A stretch of DNA of 64,000 bases from Arthrobacter sp. NtRootA1 (lineage in GTDB: Bacteria; Actinomycetota; Actinomycetes; Actinomycetales; Micrococcaceae): contig NZ_AP024630.1 of assembly GCF_019976975.1 (NCBI RefSeq), forward strand, positions 496,001 through 560,000, read 5' to 3'. A program made the translations under genes and the position numbers. Shown in pieces: positions 9,340 to 18,730 of the stretch. Position 1 is the stretch's first letter, and each line of letters starts with the position of its first letter. The notes under the pieces were generated by a model. That model was not told the origin of the DNA and made no database searches. It was given only the letters and a program-made list of their open reading frames with translations.

Positions 9340-10170
9340 TTAGATCTGGCTCTTGAGATCGGCTACGGAGCTCAGGATCTGGTTGGGGCGGAACGGGAAG
9401 GACACGATTTCCTCGCGCTGGGTGATGCCGCTGAGCACCAGGACGGTGTGGAGCCCGGCTTCCATTCCTGCCACGATGTCGGTGTCCATGCGGTCGCCGA
9501 TCATGGCCGTGGTCTCCGAGTGGGCGTCGATCTGGTTCATGGCCGAGCGGAACATCATGGGGTTCGGCTTGCCCACGATGTACGGCTCGCGGCCCGTTGC
9601 CTTGGTGATCATTGCCGCGATTGCGCCGGTTGCCGGCATGGGGCCGTCCTTGGAAGGACCGGTGGCATCAGGGTTGGTCGCGATGAAACGGGCGCCGGCA
9701 AGGATGTGGCGGACGGCCATGGTGATCGCTTCGAAAGAGTAGGTGCGGGTCTCGCCGAGCACCACGAAGTCAGGTTCCGTGTCCGTCAGGATGAATCCGG
9801 CCTCGTGCAATGCGGTGGTGAGGCCGGCCTCGCCGATGGTGTAGGCGCGGTTGCCTGAATCAGAGGACTGGACCTGGTCCTTGAGGAACTGGGCCGTGGC
9901 CAGCGCCGACGTCCAGATGTTCTCCTCCGGAACTTCCAGCCCGGACGCGCGGAGGCGGGCTGCGAGGTCCCGCGGAGTGAAGATGGAATTGTTGGTCAGG
10001 ACCAGGAAGCGCTTGGATGTATCCACCCAGCGCTGGATGAGCTCGGCTGCACCCGGGATTGCCTGGTTTTCATGAACCAGCACGCCGTCCATGTCCGTGA
10101 GCCAGCATTCGATTTCGTGGCCGTTCCGGTAAACCGATGCGGACGTGTGGGGCGAGGATTCTTCTGCCAT
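9340..10170 (-). CDS. HAD-IIA family sugar/nucleotide phosphatase (NagD-like)
   Basis: A 276-residue HAD hydrolase with motif I DMDGVL (Asp26, Asp28), LTNNS (motif II) and MIGDRMDTDIVAGMEAG near the C-terminus (motif IV). The cap between motifs II and III has the size of class IIA (NagD/PNP phosphatase type). The substrate cannot be told. The start at 10170 is set by GGAGG five bases upstream; a longer frame to 10272 has no ribosome site. Confidence 0.88.
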   Translation of the reverse strand: MAEESSPHTSASVYRNGHEIECWLTDMDGVLVHENQAIPGAAELIQRWVDTSKRFLVLTNNSIFTPRDLAARLRASGLEVPEENIWTSALATAQFLKDQVQSSDSGNRAYTIGEAGLTTALHEAGFILTDTEPDFVVLGETRTYSFEAITMAVRHILAGARFIATNPDATGPSKDGPMPATGAIAAMITKATGREPYIVGKPNPMMFRSAMNQIDAHSETTAMIGDRMDTDIVAGMEAGLHTVLVLSGITQREEIVSFPFRPNQILSSVADLKSQI

Positions 10171-10255
10171 ATTTGCCTCCGGCTGGGATTGGTCATGCAC
10201 TGCTTCCCAGTCTTTCATCATTCGAGCGGCTAAACATCCTTGGCATTCCGCTATG

Positions 10256-10271
10256 TGGGTAGTTCTACCCA
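10256..10271. promoter_or_regulatory. Palindrome in the divergent HAD / membrane-protein region
   Basis: TGGGTAG-TT-CTACCCA is a perfect dyad in the 301-base gap 10171-10471. It could be an operator. A TACGCT at 10316-10321 may be the -10 of the rightward gene. Nothing else was recognised in this gap. Confidence 0.4.
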
Positions 10272-10471
10272 TGTGGAAAACCGCTGTGACTTGCCCGCTA
10301 CTCGACGGACTGAACTACGCTTGTTCCGGCGCAGGCGTGCCACCACCGTGGGTCGGGGGATCGACATGGTGGATTTTTTGTGTCGCCGCACTTCAGCAGG
10401 TCCCCACTACTGGATCGATAACCGGATATCCCCAGATACGCCGGTACTCAACACGTTTGAAAGGGCCTGTC

Positions 10472-11734
10472 ATGAGCAACAACAATGGAGTGCCGCAGCC
10501 CCCGTACAATCCCGACGGCGTGCCGCAGCCACGCTACGACACCGGGCAGGGGCAATACCGGCAGTATCAGCCGGGCCATACCCAGCCCATGTATCAGCCG
10601 GAAGGGCAGGCGCAGGAAGGCCAGACGGAGGCTTTCCCGACGCAGCCGGCGCCCACCCAGGCTTTCCCCGCGCAACAATTCCCAACCCAGCAGGGGCACG
10701 TTGACGGCGAGTTCGCGGAAACTGTCCACCGCTACCCACAGGCGCAGCAGGGTCAGCCTGGTTTCCCGCCGCCGGGCAGCGGCTACCCGGAGCAGCAGGG
10801 CAGCGGCCAGGCTGGATATCCAGGTCAACCGGGCTACCCCGGCCAGCCCGGCGGACCCAGCCAGGGCCCGGGTGACCACAACAAGAAGGCACTGTTCCTG
10901 ATCCTCGGTGGAGTCGCCGTCGTCGTGATCATTGCGCTGGTAGTTGTGTTCGCATGGTTGATTCCTTCGGTGACCAAACCGGTGGCCGTAGAGAGTCCCG
11001 TGCCTTCGGCCAGTGCCTCCGACGAAGCGTCGGACGCGGCAGCCGAGCCGTCCGATGACCCGTCTGCGGAGCCGTCTGGCGACGCAACCGCCTCCTCTGA
11101 GATTCCGGATGGTGCCATCCCGCTGCCCAGCGTGTGGGAAGAATTCGCTGGCCCGACGAATGTCCCGGCCGACGGCGACCCGCTGTTCAGCAAGTGGGTC
11201 ACGGGCGAATCTTCCTTCCAGTACCTGGCCGAGTGGACCCACGACGAATCCTTCGGAATCACCAAGGACCCCACCACCGGTGAAGAAATTCAGAAGAAGG
11301 CCCAAGGCACCGTGGAGGCGGACGGCGACGGCATTGCTCTCGCATATGCATTCTTCGCCGAGTCCGACGAAGGCAAGTTCGGCAAGGATCCGAAAGAGAT
11401 CAAGGCCGCGATCGAAGATATCGAGGCCCGGTACAAGGGCATGACTGCCACCGAGCTGCCCCAGAACCTGGTTGGCCACAAGTGCACCTCGGATTTCAAG
11501 ACCTCGATGCCCGAGATCCGCGAATTCCGTCGTGGCGCTGCCGTGGTCATTGGATTCACCTGCACCAACGCGCGTGGGGAAGAAATCCAGGCAGTCAACC
11601 TGTTCTCGGTCACACCGTGGGGAACGCCGCAGATGCTGGGCGTTAGCGGGCACAAGACCTATTGGGACGCCCACCCTGGCCTGATGGAGCAGCTGGCCAA
11701 CTCGTACCGCATCAACAAGTGGAAGATGGTCTAG
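10472..11734 (+). CDS. Single-pass membrane protein with Pro/Gln-rich cytoplasmic N-terminus
   Basis: A 420-residue protein of unknown function. Residues 1-135 are low-complexity, rich in Pro, Gln, Gly and Tyr. One hydrophobic helix (LFLILGGVAVVVIIALVVVF, about 140-160) is followed by a Ser/Asp/Glu/Ala linker and a folded extracellular domain of about 220 residues with two Cys (GHKCTSDF and GFTCTNARG) that could pair. This layout is common in actinobacterial surface proteins. GAAAGGG lies about 7 bases before ATG 10472. No catalytic motif was found. Confidence 0.8.
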   Translation: MSNNNGVPQPPYNPDGVPQPRYDTGQGQYRQYQPGHTQPMYQPEGQAQEGQTEAFPTQPAPTQAFPAQQFPTQQGHVDGEFAETVHRYPQAQQGQPGFPPPGSGYPEQQGSGQAGYPGQPGYPGQPGGPSQGPGDHNKKALFLILGGVAVVVIIALVVVFAWLIPSVTKPVAVESPVPSASASDEASDAAAEPSDDPSAEPSGDATASSEIPDGAIPLPSVWEEFAGPTNVPADGDPLFSKWVTGESSFQYLAEWTHDESFGITKDPTTGEEIQKKAQGTVEADGDGIALAYAFFAESDEGKFGKDPKEIKAAIEDIEARYKGMTATELPQNLVGHKCTSDFKTSMPEIREFRRGAAVVIGFTCTNARGEEIQAVNLFSVTPWGTPQMLGVSGHKTYWDAHPGLMEQLANSYRINKWKMV

Positions 11735-11766
11735 CCGGCGGGCAAAGAGCAAAGACCGGGCAGGGC

Positions 11767-11778
11767 TAAAGTTGAGGG
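11767..11778 (+). promoter_or_regulatory. Leaderless promoter of the TrmH-family gene
   Basis: TAAAGT (11767-11772) lies 6 bases before GTG 11779, with no ribosome-binding site between. Confidence 0.5.
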
Positions 11779-12492
11779 GTGACTGACCTTCCCCCCAACA
11801 CAGCCCTGCCCACCCCTGCCCATTCCCCTGACGGAACCGTGGAAGTTGACAGGACAATGGCAGAAGGCGGGACTGAAGCGAAACCGGAGGTCGGCGTCGG
11901 GCCCTGGGAAGGCGAGTGGCCGGTTGGCGAGCATTGGGACCCGGACCTGCTCAGGGATGGTGACCGCCGCAACGTGGTGGATAAGTACAGGTATTGGAAG
12001 CACGAGGCGATCGTCGCGGACCTGGATTCCAAGCGGCACGAATTCCACATCGCGATTGAGAACTGGCAGCACGACCTCAACATCGGCACGGTTGTGCGCA
12101 CAGCCAATGCGTTCCTCGCCAAAGAGGTCCACATCATTGGTCGACGCCGGTGGAACCGTCGCGGGGCGATGGTCACCGACCGCTACCAGCACGTCCGCCA
12201 CCACCCCACCGTCGAGGAGTTTGTCCAGTGGGCGCAGGGGGAGGGGCTTGCCGTGATCGGCATCGATATCTTCCCGGATTCCGTGCCCCTGGAAACCTAC
12301 GACCTCCCGGAAAAGTGCGTCCTGGTGTTCGGGCAGGAAGGCCCGGGCCTCACACCCGAGGTCCATGAAGCAGCTGTTGCTACGTTGTCCATTGAGCAGT
12401 TCGGCTCCACGCGTTCCATGAATGCTGCCTCTGCTGCGGCGATCGCGATGCACGCGTGGGTTCGCCGGCACGTGTTCCAGCAGCCTGTCTAA
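11779..12492 (+). CDS. TrmH/SpoU-family RNA 2'-O-methyltransferase
   Basis: A 237-residue protein with the SPOUT motifs: NIGTVVRTANAF (motif 1), VLVFGQEGPGLTPEV (motif 2) and FGSTRSMNAASAAAIAMHAW (motif 3). It should methylate ribose 2'-OH in a tRNA or rRNA using SAM. The first 60 residues are a variable Pro/Glu-rich extension. The exact target nucleoside is not deducible. GTG 11779 sits behind a -10-like box, suggesting leaderless expression. Confidence 0.88.
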   Translation: MTDLPPNTALPTPAHSPDGTVEVDRTMAEGGTEAKPEVGVGPWEGEWPVGEHWDPDLLRDGDRRNVVDKYRYWKHEAIVADLDSKRHEFHIAIENWQHDLNIGTVVRTANAFLAKEVHIIGRRRWNRRGAMVTDRYQHVRHHPTVEEFVQWAQGEGLAVIGIDIFPDSVPLETYDLPEKCVLVFGQEGPGLTPEVHEAAVATLSIEQFGSTRSMNAASAAAIAMHAWVRRHVFQQPV

Positions 12493-12499
12493 CTCCCGC

Positions 12500-12557
12500 C
12501 GAGATGGCACTTAATGACAATCCAAGCGCGCTCGGATTGTCATTAAGTGCCATCTCG
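12500..12557. repeat. 58-bp near-perfect palindrome, copy A
   Basis: The 24-base arms 12500-12523 and 12534-12557 are perfectly complementary, and the centre (AGCGCGCT, 12525-12532) is itself palindromic; only one base pair of the whole 58 is mismatched. It begins 8 bases after the methyltransferase stop codon. A diverged copy lies at 13470-13526, on the other side of the frameshifted gene. Confidence 0.9.
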
Positions 12558-13477
12558 CCGAGCGCAGAACATCTGACCACGGGTTCCTTCTCTGTGCGTG
12601 CATCGGACAAAGCCGGTGTGACCCGGTCCCGGACCCGTGCCAAGGACTTGTTGCTGGTATCCCGGGGAATCCGGATGCCGGACGGGTCCGGGGCTTCCGG
12701 GTCATCCGCTTTGAGGGCTTACACGGACCTGGACGATTCCTCCACCCTGGTTTCCTTATCGGCCGCCCGGATCTGGGATGTCCCCTTGCCGGGCAACCGC
12801 AGCGGGGATTGGCGCATCATCTTGCCCGGCGGAGGGGGTTCAGTTTTCCGCGACGGGTCAACGTGGCCGGACACCTCCTCACCTTTCTTCCGGAGGAGGT
12901 GCTCGAGTACGACGGCGTCAGGCTCACCTCGCCCGCGCGGACGTGGCTGGACTTGGCCGCGCTGCTGCCCTTGGAGGATCTGGTCGCAGCGGGTGACCAC
13001 CTTGTGTGTTCGCACGGCCCGGGGTTTCCCATGCCCAAGGACGCGCTGTGCAGCATCGAGGAGCTGACGGAGATAGTGCGCCGTCATCCAGGCATGCGCG
13101 GCGTGCGGAACGCCCGCGCAGCACTGGAGCTCATTCGTGTGGGCGCGGATTCTGCCCCGGAGACTCTGATGCGCCTGGCCCTGGTCAATGCGAATCTCCC
13201 GGAACCTGTCCTCAACCACATTGTCCGCGATGCCCTTGGCCAGCCCGTGCTCTGGCCGGATGCCGCATACCGCGAGTTCAGGGTCTCTCTTCAATACGAC
13301 GGCCAACATCATGGCGGCGCGGACCAGCACCTCAGGGACATCGAGCGGCAGGAAAAGTCCCTCGCCCACGGCTGGCTGGAAGTCCGGATCTCCAAGCAGG
13401 ACCTCCAAGGTGAGAGACCCGCCGTCGTGCATAAGGTCCGCCGTGCGCTCGAAAGCCGTGGCTGGCGCGCGAGGTGA
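12504..13477 (+). pseudogene. Frameshifted DUF559-type (Vsr-like endonuclease fold) protein
   Basis: Two frames together make one protein. The first half (RASDKAGVTRSRTRAKD, VSRGIRMPDG, SAARIWDVPLPG) resembles the winged N-terminus of AbiEi-like/DUF559 proteins common in actinobacteria. The second half has LTSPARTWLDLAALLPLEDLV and a C-terminal nuclease-like motif YDGQHH...DIERQEKSLAHGW. The frame breaks around 12816-12822, where one missing base would restore a DWRIHLARRRG join. The N-terminus is unclear: the only ATG in frame is inside palindrome A, and the stop codon is inside palindrome B. It could be a decayed gene or a sequencing error. Confidence 0.7.
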
Positions 13478-13526
13478 CACTTAATGCCAATGTCAGCGCG
13501 CAGGATTGTCATTAAATGCCAACTCG
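13470..13526. repeat. Palindromic repeat, copy B (diverged)
   Basis: The arms 13470-13493 and 13503-13526 match about 20 of 24 positions. The sequence is clearly related to copy A: CACTTAATG, a GCGCG centre, then GGATTGTCATTAA. It contains the stop codon of the pseudogene. Confidence 0.85.
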
Positions 13527-13655
13527 GCGGAAGTGTTAAGAGCCCCAGTGACCCGAAACACGGCGTCCCGGCGGATATCGCTAGGATGGGAGCTAGCCGT
13601 AAGCGGTCTACTCCAGGGTTACCAACCCACAGACGAATTCAGCATAGGAGTCACC

Positions 13656-14674
<1,019 letters not shown>

Positions 14675-14675
<1 letters not shown>

Positions 14676-15097
14676 TGTCCGACGAATTCCGGAAGAACCT
14701 GATGGGGCCGGAGCCCACGCTCCTGCCCGCCGAAACCGAGATCTACCAGCACCTGGCTCTCGGCAAAGAAGCGCTGGACCTCGTGGAGAAAAACCCCACG
14801 TCGTCTCTTCTGTGGGCAATCCTCGCCGAGGAAGCCTGGGCTGAGGGCCGCACCATCGACTCGTACGCTTACGCCCGCGTGGGTTACCACCGCGGCTTGG
14901 ACTCGCTGCGCCGCAACGGTTGGCGCGGCGTCGGGCCCATCCCGTGGGAGCACGAGCCCAACCAGGGCTTCCTGCGCGCGCTCTACGCGCTGGGTCGTGC
15001 CGCCGCTGCAATCGGCGAGCCCGAAGAGCCCGAGCGGATCGAGAAGTTCCTCAACGACTCAGACGCGAAGGCCAAGGCAGCGATCGAGGCCAGCTAA
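14675..15097 (+). CDS. DUF3151 domain protein
   Basis: A 140-residue cytoplasmic protein with the actinobacterial DUF3151 features: LLPAETEIYQHLALGKEALDLV, WAILAEEAWAEGRTIDSYAYARVGYHRGLD and a central RNGWRGVGPIPWEHEPN. The pattern of paired helices resembles TPR-like packing, but no function is known. It overlaps the aldolase stop by one base (TAATG), a pairing often seen in the group, which hints at a link with central metabolism. Confidence 0.9.
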
Positions 15098-15120
15098 GGC
15101 CTGCGCTGCTTAAGCAAACG

Positions 15121-15160
15121 ACGACGGCGGCCCTCACCAAAAGGTGGGGGCCGCCGTCGT
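15121..15160. terminator. Terminator hairpin, ACGACGGCGG family
   Basis: 18-base arms (15121-15138 and 15143-15160) pair with one mismatch around an AAAA loop. The outer stem ACGACGGCGG/CCGCCGTCGT recurs at several other gene ends in this window. It lies between convergent genes. Confidence 0.8.
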
Positions 15161-15169
15161 TGTTAATCA

Positions 15170-15235
15170 CCCAACTGAGTAGCACTTAAGAACGTTATGA
15201 GGGCCCAAAACGCGCACAAATGCGACTCAGTTGGG
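15170..15235. repeat. Inverted repeat at the 3' end of the UDG-like gene
   Basis: CCCAACTGAGT (15170-15180) and ACTCAGTTGGG (15225-15235) are a perfect 11-bp inverted repeat enclosing 44 bases. It lies between convergent genes, next to the 15121 terminator, and ends 5 bases before the UDG-like stop codon. Confidence 0.6.
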
Positions 15236-15240
15236 GGAGA

Positions 15241-15873
15241 CTAAGACTTGCGCGGGATGCCCGTGCGCGCCATTGCCTCGGCGTAGGCGCTGTGGATGGC
15301 GTCCAGGTATTCCTGCTGGCGGGCGGGTGTGCCGGCGAAGGAGCGGCCACCAAGGGAACGGACCTTGAAGGTCTTGAAGCCGCGGCGGGCGATGCTGGCG
15401 GGGGCGGCCTTCATCAATTGGTCGGCAAGGCGGTGCGCTTCATTGCCGTGTGCCACAAGGGCCGACGTGCGCGGCAGGATCGCCAGCAAGCGCAGGAGCG
15501 GCTTGAGGCCTTCGGTGATGTTTGCCGGTGTCAGCTTGCCCGGTTCCTCGTTGGGCTCGATCCACGGGTACGCGTTCCACGGCATCATGAGCTCGGGGCG
15601 GAGGCCCAGCTGCCACTGCATGCCCAGCATGCGGGTGCTTGCTTCCTCGTCGCCCGGGGTGATGAAGCCCTCGCCCGAATTGGTGCGCTGGTTGGAGAAA
15701 AGGCTGACGATACGGCAGTCGTCCATGCTGTGGGCGGGGTCGATGTAGAGGACCTCGCTGCCTGGCTTCTGTTCCTTCAGGGAATCGCACAGACCGTTGA
15801 CCTCGGCGATGTGGGGTTCGTAACGGCGGTTCCAGAGGAGTTCTTCGGGTGATTCAGTCGCCAGGTCTTGCAT
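15241..15873 (-). CDS. Uracil-DNA-glycosylase-like superfamily protein
   Basis: A 210-residue protein. GFITPGDEEASTRML, then MMPWNAYPW and later ALVAHGNEA fit the scattered motifs of the UDG-like fold (water-activating loop, WN(A/V)YPW and the terminal HG loop). The family includes base-excision glycosylases, but the usual GQDPYH-like first motif is not evident, so DNA repair activity is an inference. AGGAGA lies about 14 bases before the start at 15873. Confidence 0.6.
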   Translation of the reverse strand: MQDLATESPEELLWNRRYEPHIAEVNGLCDSLKEQKPGSEVLYIDPAHSMDDCRIVSLFSNQRTNSGEGFITPGDEEASTRMLGMQWQLGLRPELMMPWNAYPWIEPNEEPGKLTPANITEGLKPLLRLLAILPRTSALVAHGNEAHRLADQLMKAAPASIARRGFKTFKVRSLGGRSFAGTPARQQEYLDAIHSAYAEAMARTGIPRKS

Positions 15874-16222
15874 CAGGGGTTTGGTCTCCTAGGTGTTACT
15901 GCGCGCACCTATCCAAGGGGCCGCGGGCATGCCGCTGCCGAACCTCAAAGGGTGCTGTTGGGGGCTAACTAACCTTACCGGACTATGGGCGCTGCAGCAC
16001 CCTGTTTCGGCGCGCCCCCAAATGAGACACGGCGTGTTGCCCCGGAACGTGGCCTGCGTCGAGCCTGAACATTAACCCATTTGTGCAGGTCAAAGCCGTT
16101 GACTTTGACCTGCACAAATGATGGATTGGGCTATTGGTTTTGGGGGAACCTGTTCTGGAACCCCCGACTCCATGCACCGGTCTTCAACAGCATCTTTCGC
16201 ATCATCTACCTCGGGGGCAAAC
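15874..16222. other. 349-base intergenic region between divergent genes
   Basis: It lies between the UDG-like gene (leftward) and the SipW cassette (rightward). It holds an interrupted repeat GGGTGCTG/CAGCACCC near 15950-16000 and the long hairpin at 16078-16120. No gene or clear promoter box was recognised. Confidence 0.5.
16078..16120. repeat. Perfect 18-bp inverted repeat upstream of the SipW cassette
   Basis: The arms 16078-16095 and 16103-16120 are fully complementary, with the 7-base loop CCGTTGA. There is no U-run. It may be a regulatory hairpin or cruciform, or a mobile palindrome remnant. Confidence 0.85.
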
Positions 16223-16837
16223 GTGGTTGTATCAACAGAGGCGTCGGCAGAATCAGGGCAGCGTCCCAAAAAAGCACCAAAGGTTCGCGCGATCCTGGCA
16301 GGTGGACTTGTCCTGGGAGTGGGTGCGGCGATCACTCTGGCGGCGTGGAACAGCTCCGAGTTTGCCCAAGGCACCTTCACAGCAGGCTCCTTCAATCTCC
16401 AGGGGAGCGTCAACGGGACCACGTTCACAGAGAATCCGGTAGGCTCGCCGGCCACGTTGGCATTCACTACCAACCCGACAAACCTGTCGCCGGGCGACGT
16501 CGTATCCGCCCCGTTCGCTGTCAGGTTGGATGCGGCGTCAAGCTACGACGCCACGGTGACCATCTCCACGGAAGGATCCACGGGATCCCTGGCGGGCTTA
16601 ACGTACGAGCTCACGCAGTCTGACGCTTTCGGTTGCGCCGAAACTGTCACGGAAACGTTGGTGGCGGCCGGAGAAACGCTGGGGTCGACGCCGGCGAGCG
16701 TCACCTTTCCGTTGACTCAGGGAGCCGGTACCGACCCCGGAGCACCAGTGAACCTCTGCTTCCGGGTGACCGCGGGGGCAGTTGTCCAAGCCCAAACCGG
16801 GTCCACCACGTGGGAATTCGCCGCACAGTCGCAGTGA
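16223..16837 (+). CDS. SipW-dependent-type secreted protein 1
   Basis: A protein of about 204 residues. After a charged N-terminus (RPKKAPKVRAIL) comes a hydrophobic stretch and LAAWNSSEFAQGTFTAGSFNLQG, the hallmark of the SipW-cognate class of signal sequences seen in TasA and camelysin. The mature part is Ser/Thr/Val-rich, beta-sandwich-like, with two Cys (AFGCAETV and VNLCFRV). The start is uncertain: GTG 16223 follows a GGGGG run, but ATG 16172 or ATG 16118 would extend it. It is first of five tightly packed genes that include its probable signal peptidase. Confidence 0.75.
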   Translation: MVVSTEASAESGQRPKKAPKVRAILAGGLVLGVGAAITLAAWNSSEFAQGTFTAGSFNLQGSVNGTTFTENPVGSPATLAFTTNPTNLSPGDVVSAPFAVRLDAASSYDATVTISTEGSTGSLAGLTYELTQSDAFGCAETVTETLVAAGETLGSTPASVTFPLTQGAGTDPGAPVNLCFRVTAGAVVQAQTGSTTWEFAAQSQ

Positions 16838-16840
16838 TCC

Positions 16841-17500
16841 ATGGGTCATCGACGAGCAAAAACCAAGCGCGGTGTAGTTTTCCTTCGTATCCGTGCGCTC
16901 CTCGCAGGCGCATTGGCATTGGGACTCGGCGGCTCCGTCACACTCGCTTCCTGGACGGACAGCGACTTCGCCACGGGTTCGTTCGGAGCGAGCGTTTTCG
17001 TGACCGAGTCCAACGCCACCAATCCGTACAACGCCCTGGGAACGTGGAGCACCAACGACGTTTCACCCGGTGCCACGTTGGTGTTCAATGCCGCCGCGAT
17101 GAGCCCGGGCACCGTGTTCTTTGCCCCGTTCGCCGTCCGGACCAAGGCGACGTCCGTGGAGGGTGAGGTGGTCCTCGGAGTTCCCGTGGTGACCAGCAGC
17201 GGCACTGGAACTGCGGATCTCGGGGCTGCGCTTCGTTATCGCGTGGTGCGTTCAGCCACGTGTGACGCTTCATCGTTCACCGGGACACCGGATTTCGTGG
17301 TGGGTAGCGATGGCGTCAAACCCTTGACCGTGGGCCAGGCTGCCGACGTCGTGAATCCGCTGGCGGCGGCCACGGCGACCTTGCCGGGGGCAGCGACGCA
17401 ATTCTGCTTCGAAGTATCGCTTCCGGCGGGGGCAAACAATGCGTTGCAGGGCCAGACAGCAAGCGCGACCTGGCAGTTCACTGCCACCTCAAGCTCATGA
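16841..17500 (+). CDS. SipW-dependent-type secreted protein 2
   Basis: A 219-residue paralogue of the preceding product. The N-terminus RIRALLAGALALGLGGSVTLASWTDSDFATGSFGAS is again a SipW-cognate signal with the SW(T/N)xS(D/E)F motif at the cleavage region. The rest is a predicted extracellular beta-domain with two Cys (ATCDASSF, TQFCFEV). It starts 3 bases after the previous stop, and its TGA overlaps the ATG of the signal peptidase (ATGA), so it is coupled to its likely processing enzyme. Confidence 0.8.
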   Translation: MGHRRAKTKRGVVFLRIRALLAGALALGLGGSVTLASWTDSDFATGSFGASVFVTESNATNPYNALGTWSTNDVSPGATLVFNAAAMSPGTVFFAPFAVRTKATSVEGEVVLGVPVVTSSGTGTADLGAALRYRVVRSATCDASSFTGTPDFVVGSDGVKPLTVGQAADVVNPLAAATATLPGAATQFCFEVSLPAGANNALQGQTASATWQFTATSSS

Positions 17501-18060
17501 GCAGGCCCCGGATCCGGCCTGGCCGGTTTGAGCACCGCTTGCGGGAGACGCTGCTGAACCTGGCTGCCGCGGGCGGCACTGTCTGCCTTATGGCAGTGGT
17601 TCTAGCGGTGGCGTTCAACATCACCCTGATCCTGTTCAAAACCGGCTCTATGTCGCCCACTATCCCAGCAGGTTCGCTGGCCGTGGTTCGCGAGATTCCA
17701 GCGGCCGAGATCAAAATAGGTGACGTTGTTACGGTGGACCGGCCCGGAAAGCTGCCCATCACGCACAGGATCCAGAGCGTTGGACCCGCGGAGGGAGCTG
17801 CCCGCACCATCACAATGAAAGGCGACGCCAACGCCGACGCTGATCCAGCGCCGTACGTCGTGGAGCGCGTCCGAATTGTCCTCTGGTCCGTCCCCGGCCT
17901 CGCCTATCCCTTGGCTGCCGCCGCCAACCCGGTGGTGCTGGGTGTGACCACCGTCTGCGTAGCGGCGCTGGTGAGCTGGGTGCTGTGGCCTCGGAACGGA
18001 TCCCGAAACGGATCCGGCCGCGGCCAGCGCCGAAAAAGAGGGCAACATGCTGCTACCTAG
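17497..18060 (+). CDS. sipW: Signal peptidase I, SipW/ER type
   Basis: A 187-residue membrane protease. One transmembrane helix near residues 24-46 precedes the catalytic box GSMSPT (Ser51). The general base position is His90 (PITHRI), as in SipW, archaeal and ER enzymes, instead of the bacterial Lys. KGDANADADP near residues 108-117 is box E. A second hydrophobic segment lies near 133-163, followed by a strongly basic tail. It sits in the middle of the cassette, and both neighbours overlap it, so it should cleave the signals of the flanking secreted proteins. Confidence 0.88.
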   Translation: MSRPRIRPGRFEHRLRETLLNLAAAGGTVCLMAVVLAVAFNITLILFKTGSMSPTIPAGSLAVVREIPAAEIKIGDVVTVDRPGKLPITHRIQSVGPAEGAARTITMKGDANADADPAPYVVERVRIVLWSVPGLAYPLAAAANPVVLGVTTVCVAALVSWVLWPRNGSRNGSGRGQRRKRGQHAAT

Positions 18061-18730
18061 ATTGAGGGCCTTGACCGGGCTGCTCGCTCTCTTTTTGTTG
18101 GGCGCCCTACCCGCCCACGCTGAGGAAGGACCTTCCGGTTGGCTGGAGCTCGACGCCGGTCCGGCCGGGGAAGTGCACCGTCTCACCCCTGGTGGGACGG
18201 CGGATTGGGTGGTTGATGTGCATGCACGCGGTGAGGGCGCCGGTTTGCTGGAAGTGTGGATCCAGCCGACGGAAACGGCAGGTCCGGAGAGCGAATCCGG
18301 GCTCCGGGACTTCCTCAGCGTGCAATTACGGTCCTGTGAACAGCCATGGAATGGCACCGTGTGTGCGAGCGGTGAACGGAGCTTGCTTGAGCCTACGGAT
18401 CTAAACCTTGCCGAGGGCTTGAGGATCGACCTCATGAAAGACGGCAGCACATGGTCCAACGGGTCGTACGTCCTGGTGAGCGCGGCGCTCGCGGAGGACG
18501 TTCCCGCAGAGTTCCAGGGGAGCCGCACGCAGATTGTGCTGGGTGTCCATGGTTCCGGCGATGCGGTTGGAGATCCCAGCCCCGGTGCGGTCACCGCACG
18601 TCCGGGCGGGCCGCCGTCGTCCATTGGCTTGGCTGATACCGGTGCCAGGCTAGGTGGCGCAGCGATGCTGGGCGTGCTTGCGGTCGCCACAGGGTTCGCT
18701 CTTGCCCGGTTGCGGGGTGCGCAAGTATGA
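18047..18730 (+). CDS. Surface protein with signal peptide and LPXTG-like C-terminal anchor
   Basis: A 227-residue protein. A standard signal peptide ends at LPAHAEE (about residue 25). The C-terminus has LADTGARLGG, a membrane helix and a short basic end (RLRGAQV), the layout of a sortase substrate with a non-canonical LADTG in place of LPXTG. The central domain is unrecognised and has two Cys (RSCEQPWNGTVCASG). It overlaps the signal peptidase by 14 bases and the next gene by 4. A cell-wall anchor for the secreted fibre-like proteins is a reasonable guess. Confidence 0.7.
   Translation: MLLPRLRALTGLLALFLLGALPAHAEEGPSGWLELDAGPAGEVHRLTPGGTADWVVDVHARGEGAGLLEVWIQPTETAGPESESGLRDFLSVQLRSCEQPWNGTVCASGERSLLEPTDLNLAEGLRIDLMKDGSTWSNGSYVLVSAALAEDVPAEFQGSRTQIVLGVHGSGDAVGDPSPGAVTARPGGPPSSIGLADTGARLGGAAMLGVLAVATGFALARLRGAQV

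Noticed and set aside
12500..13526. Interpreting the flanking palindromes as insertion-sequence terminal repeats
   Set aside because: Each is a self-contained palindrome, not one half of an inverted pair, and no transposase or target duplication was found.
17602..18690. Leftward 362-codon frame opposite the SipW cassette
   Set aside because: Ser/Pro/Arg-rich shadow that would cover the signal peptidase and anchor genes, both with catalytic or sorting motifs on the plus strand.
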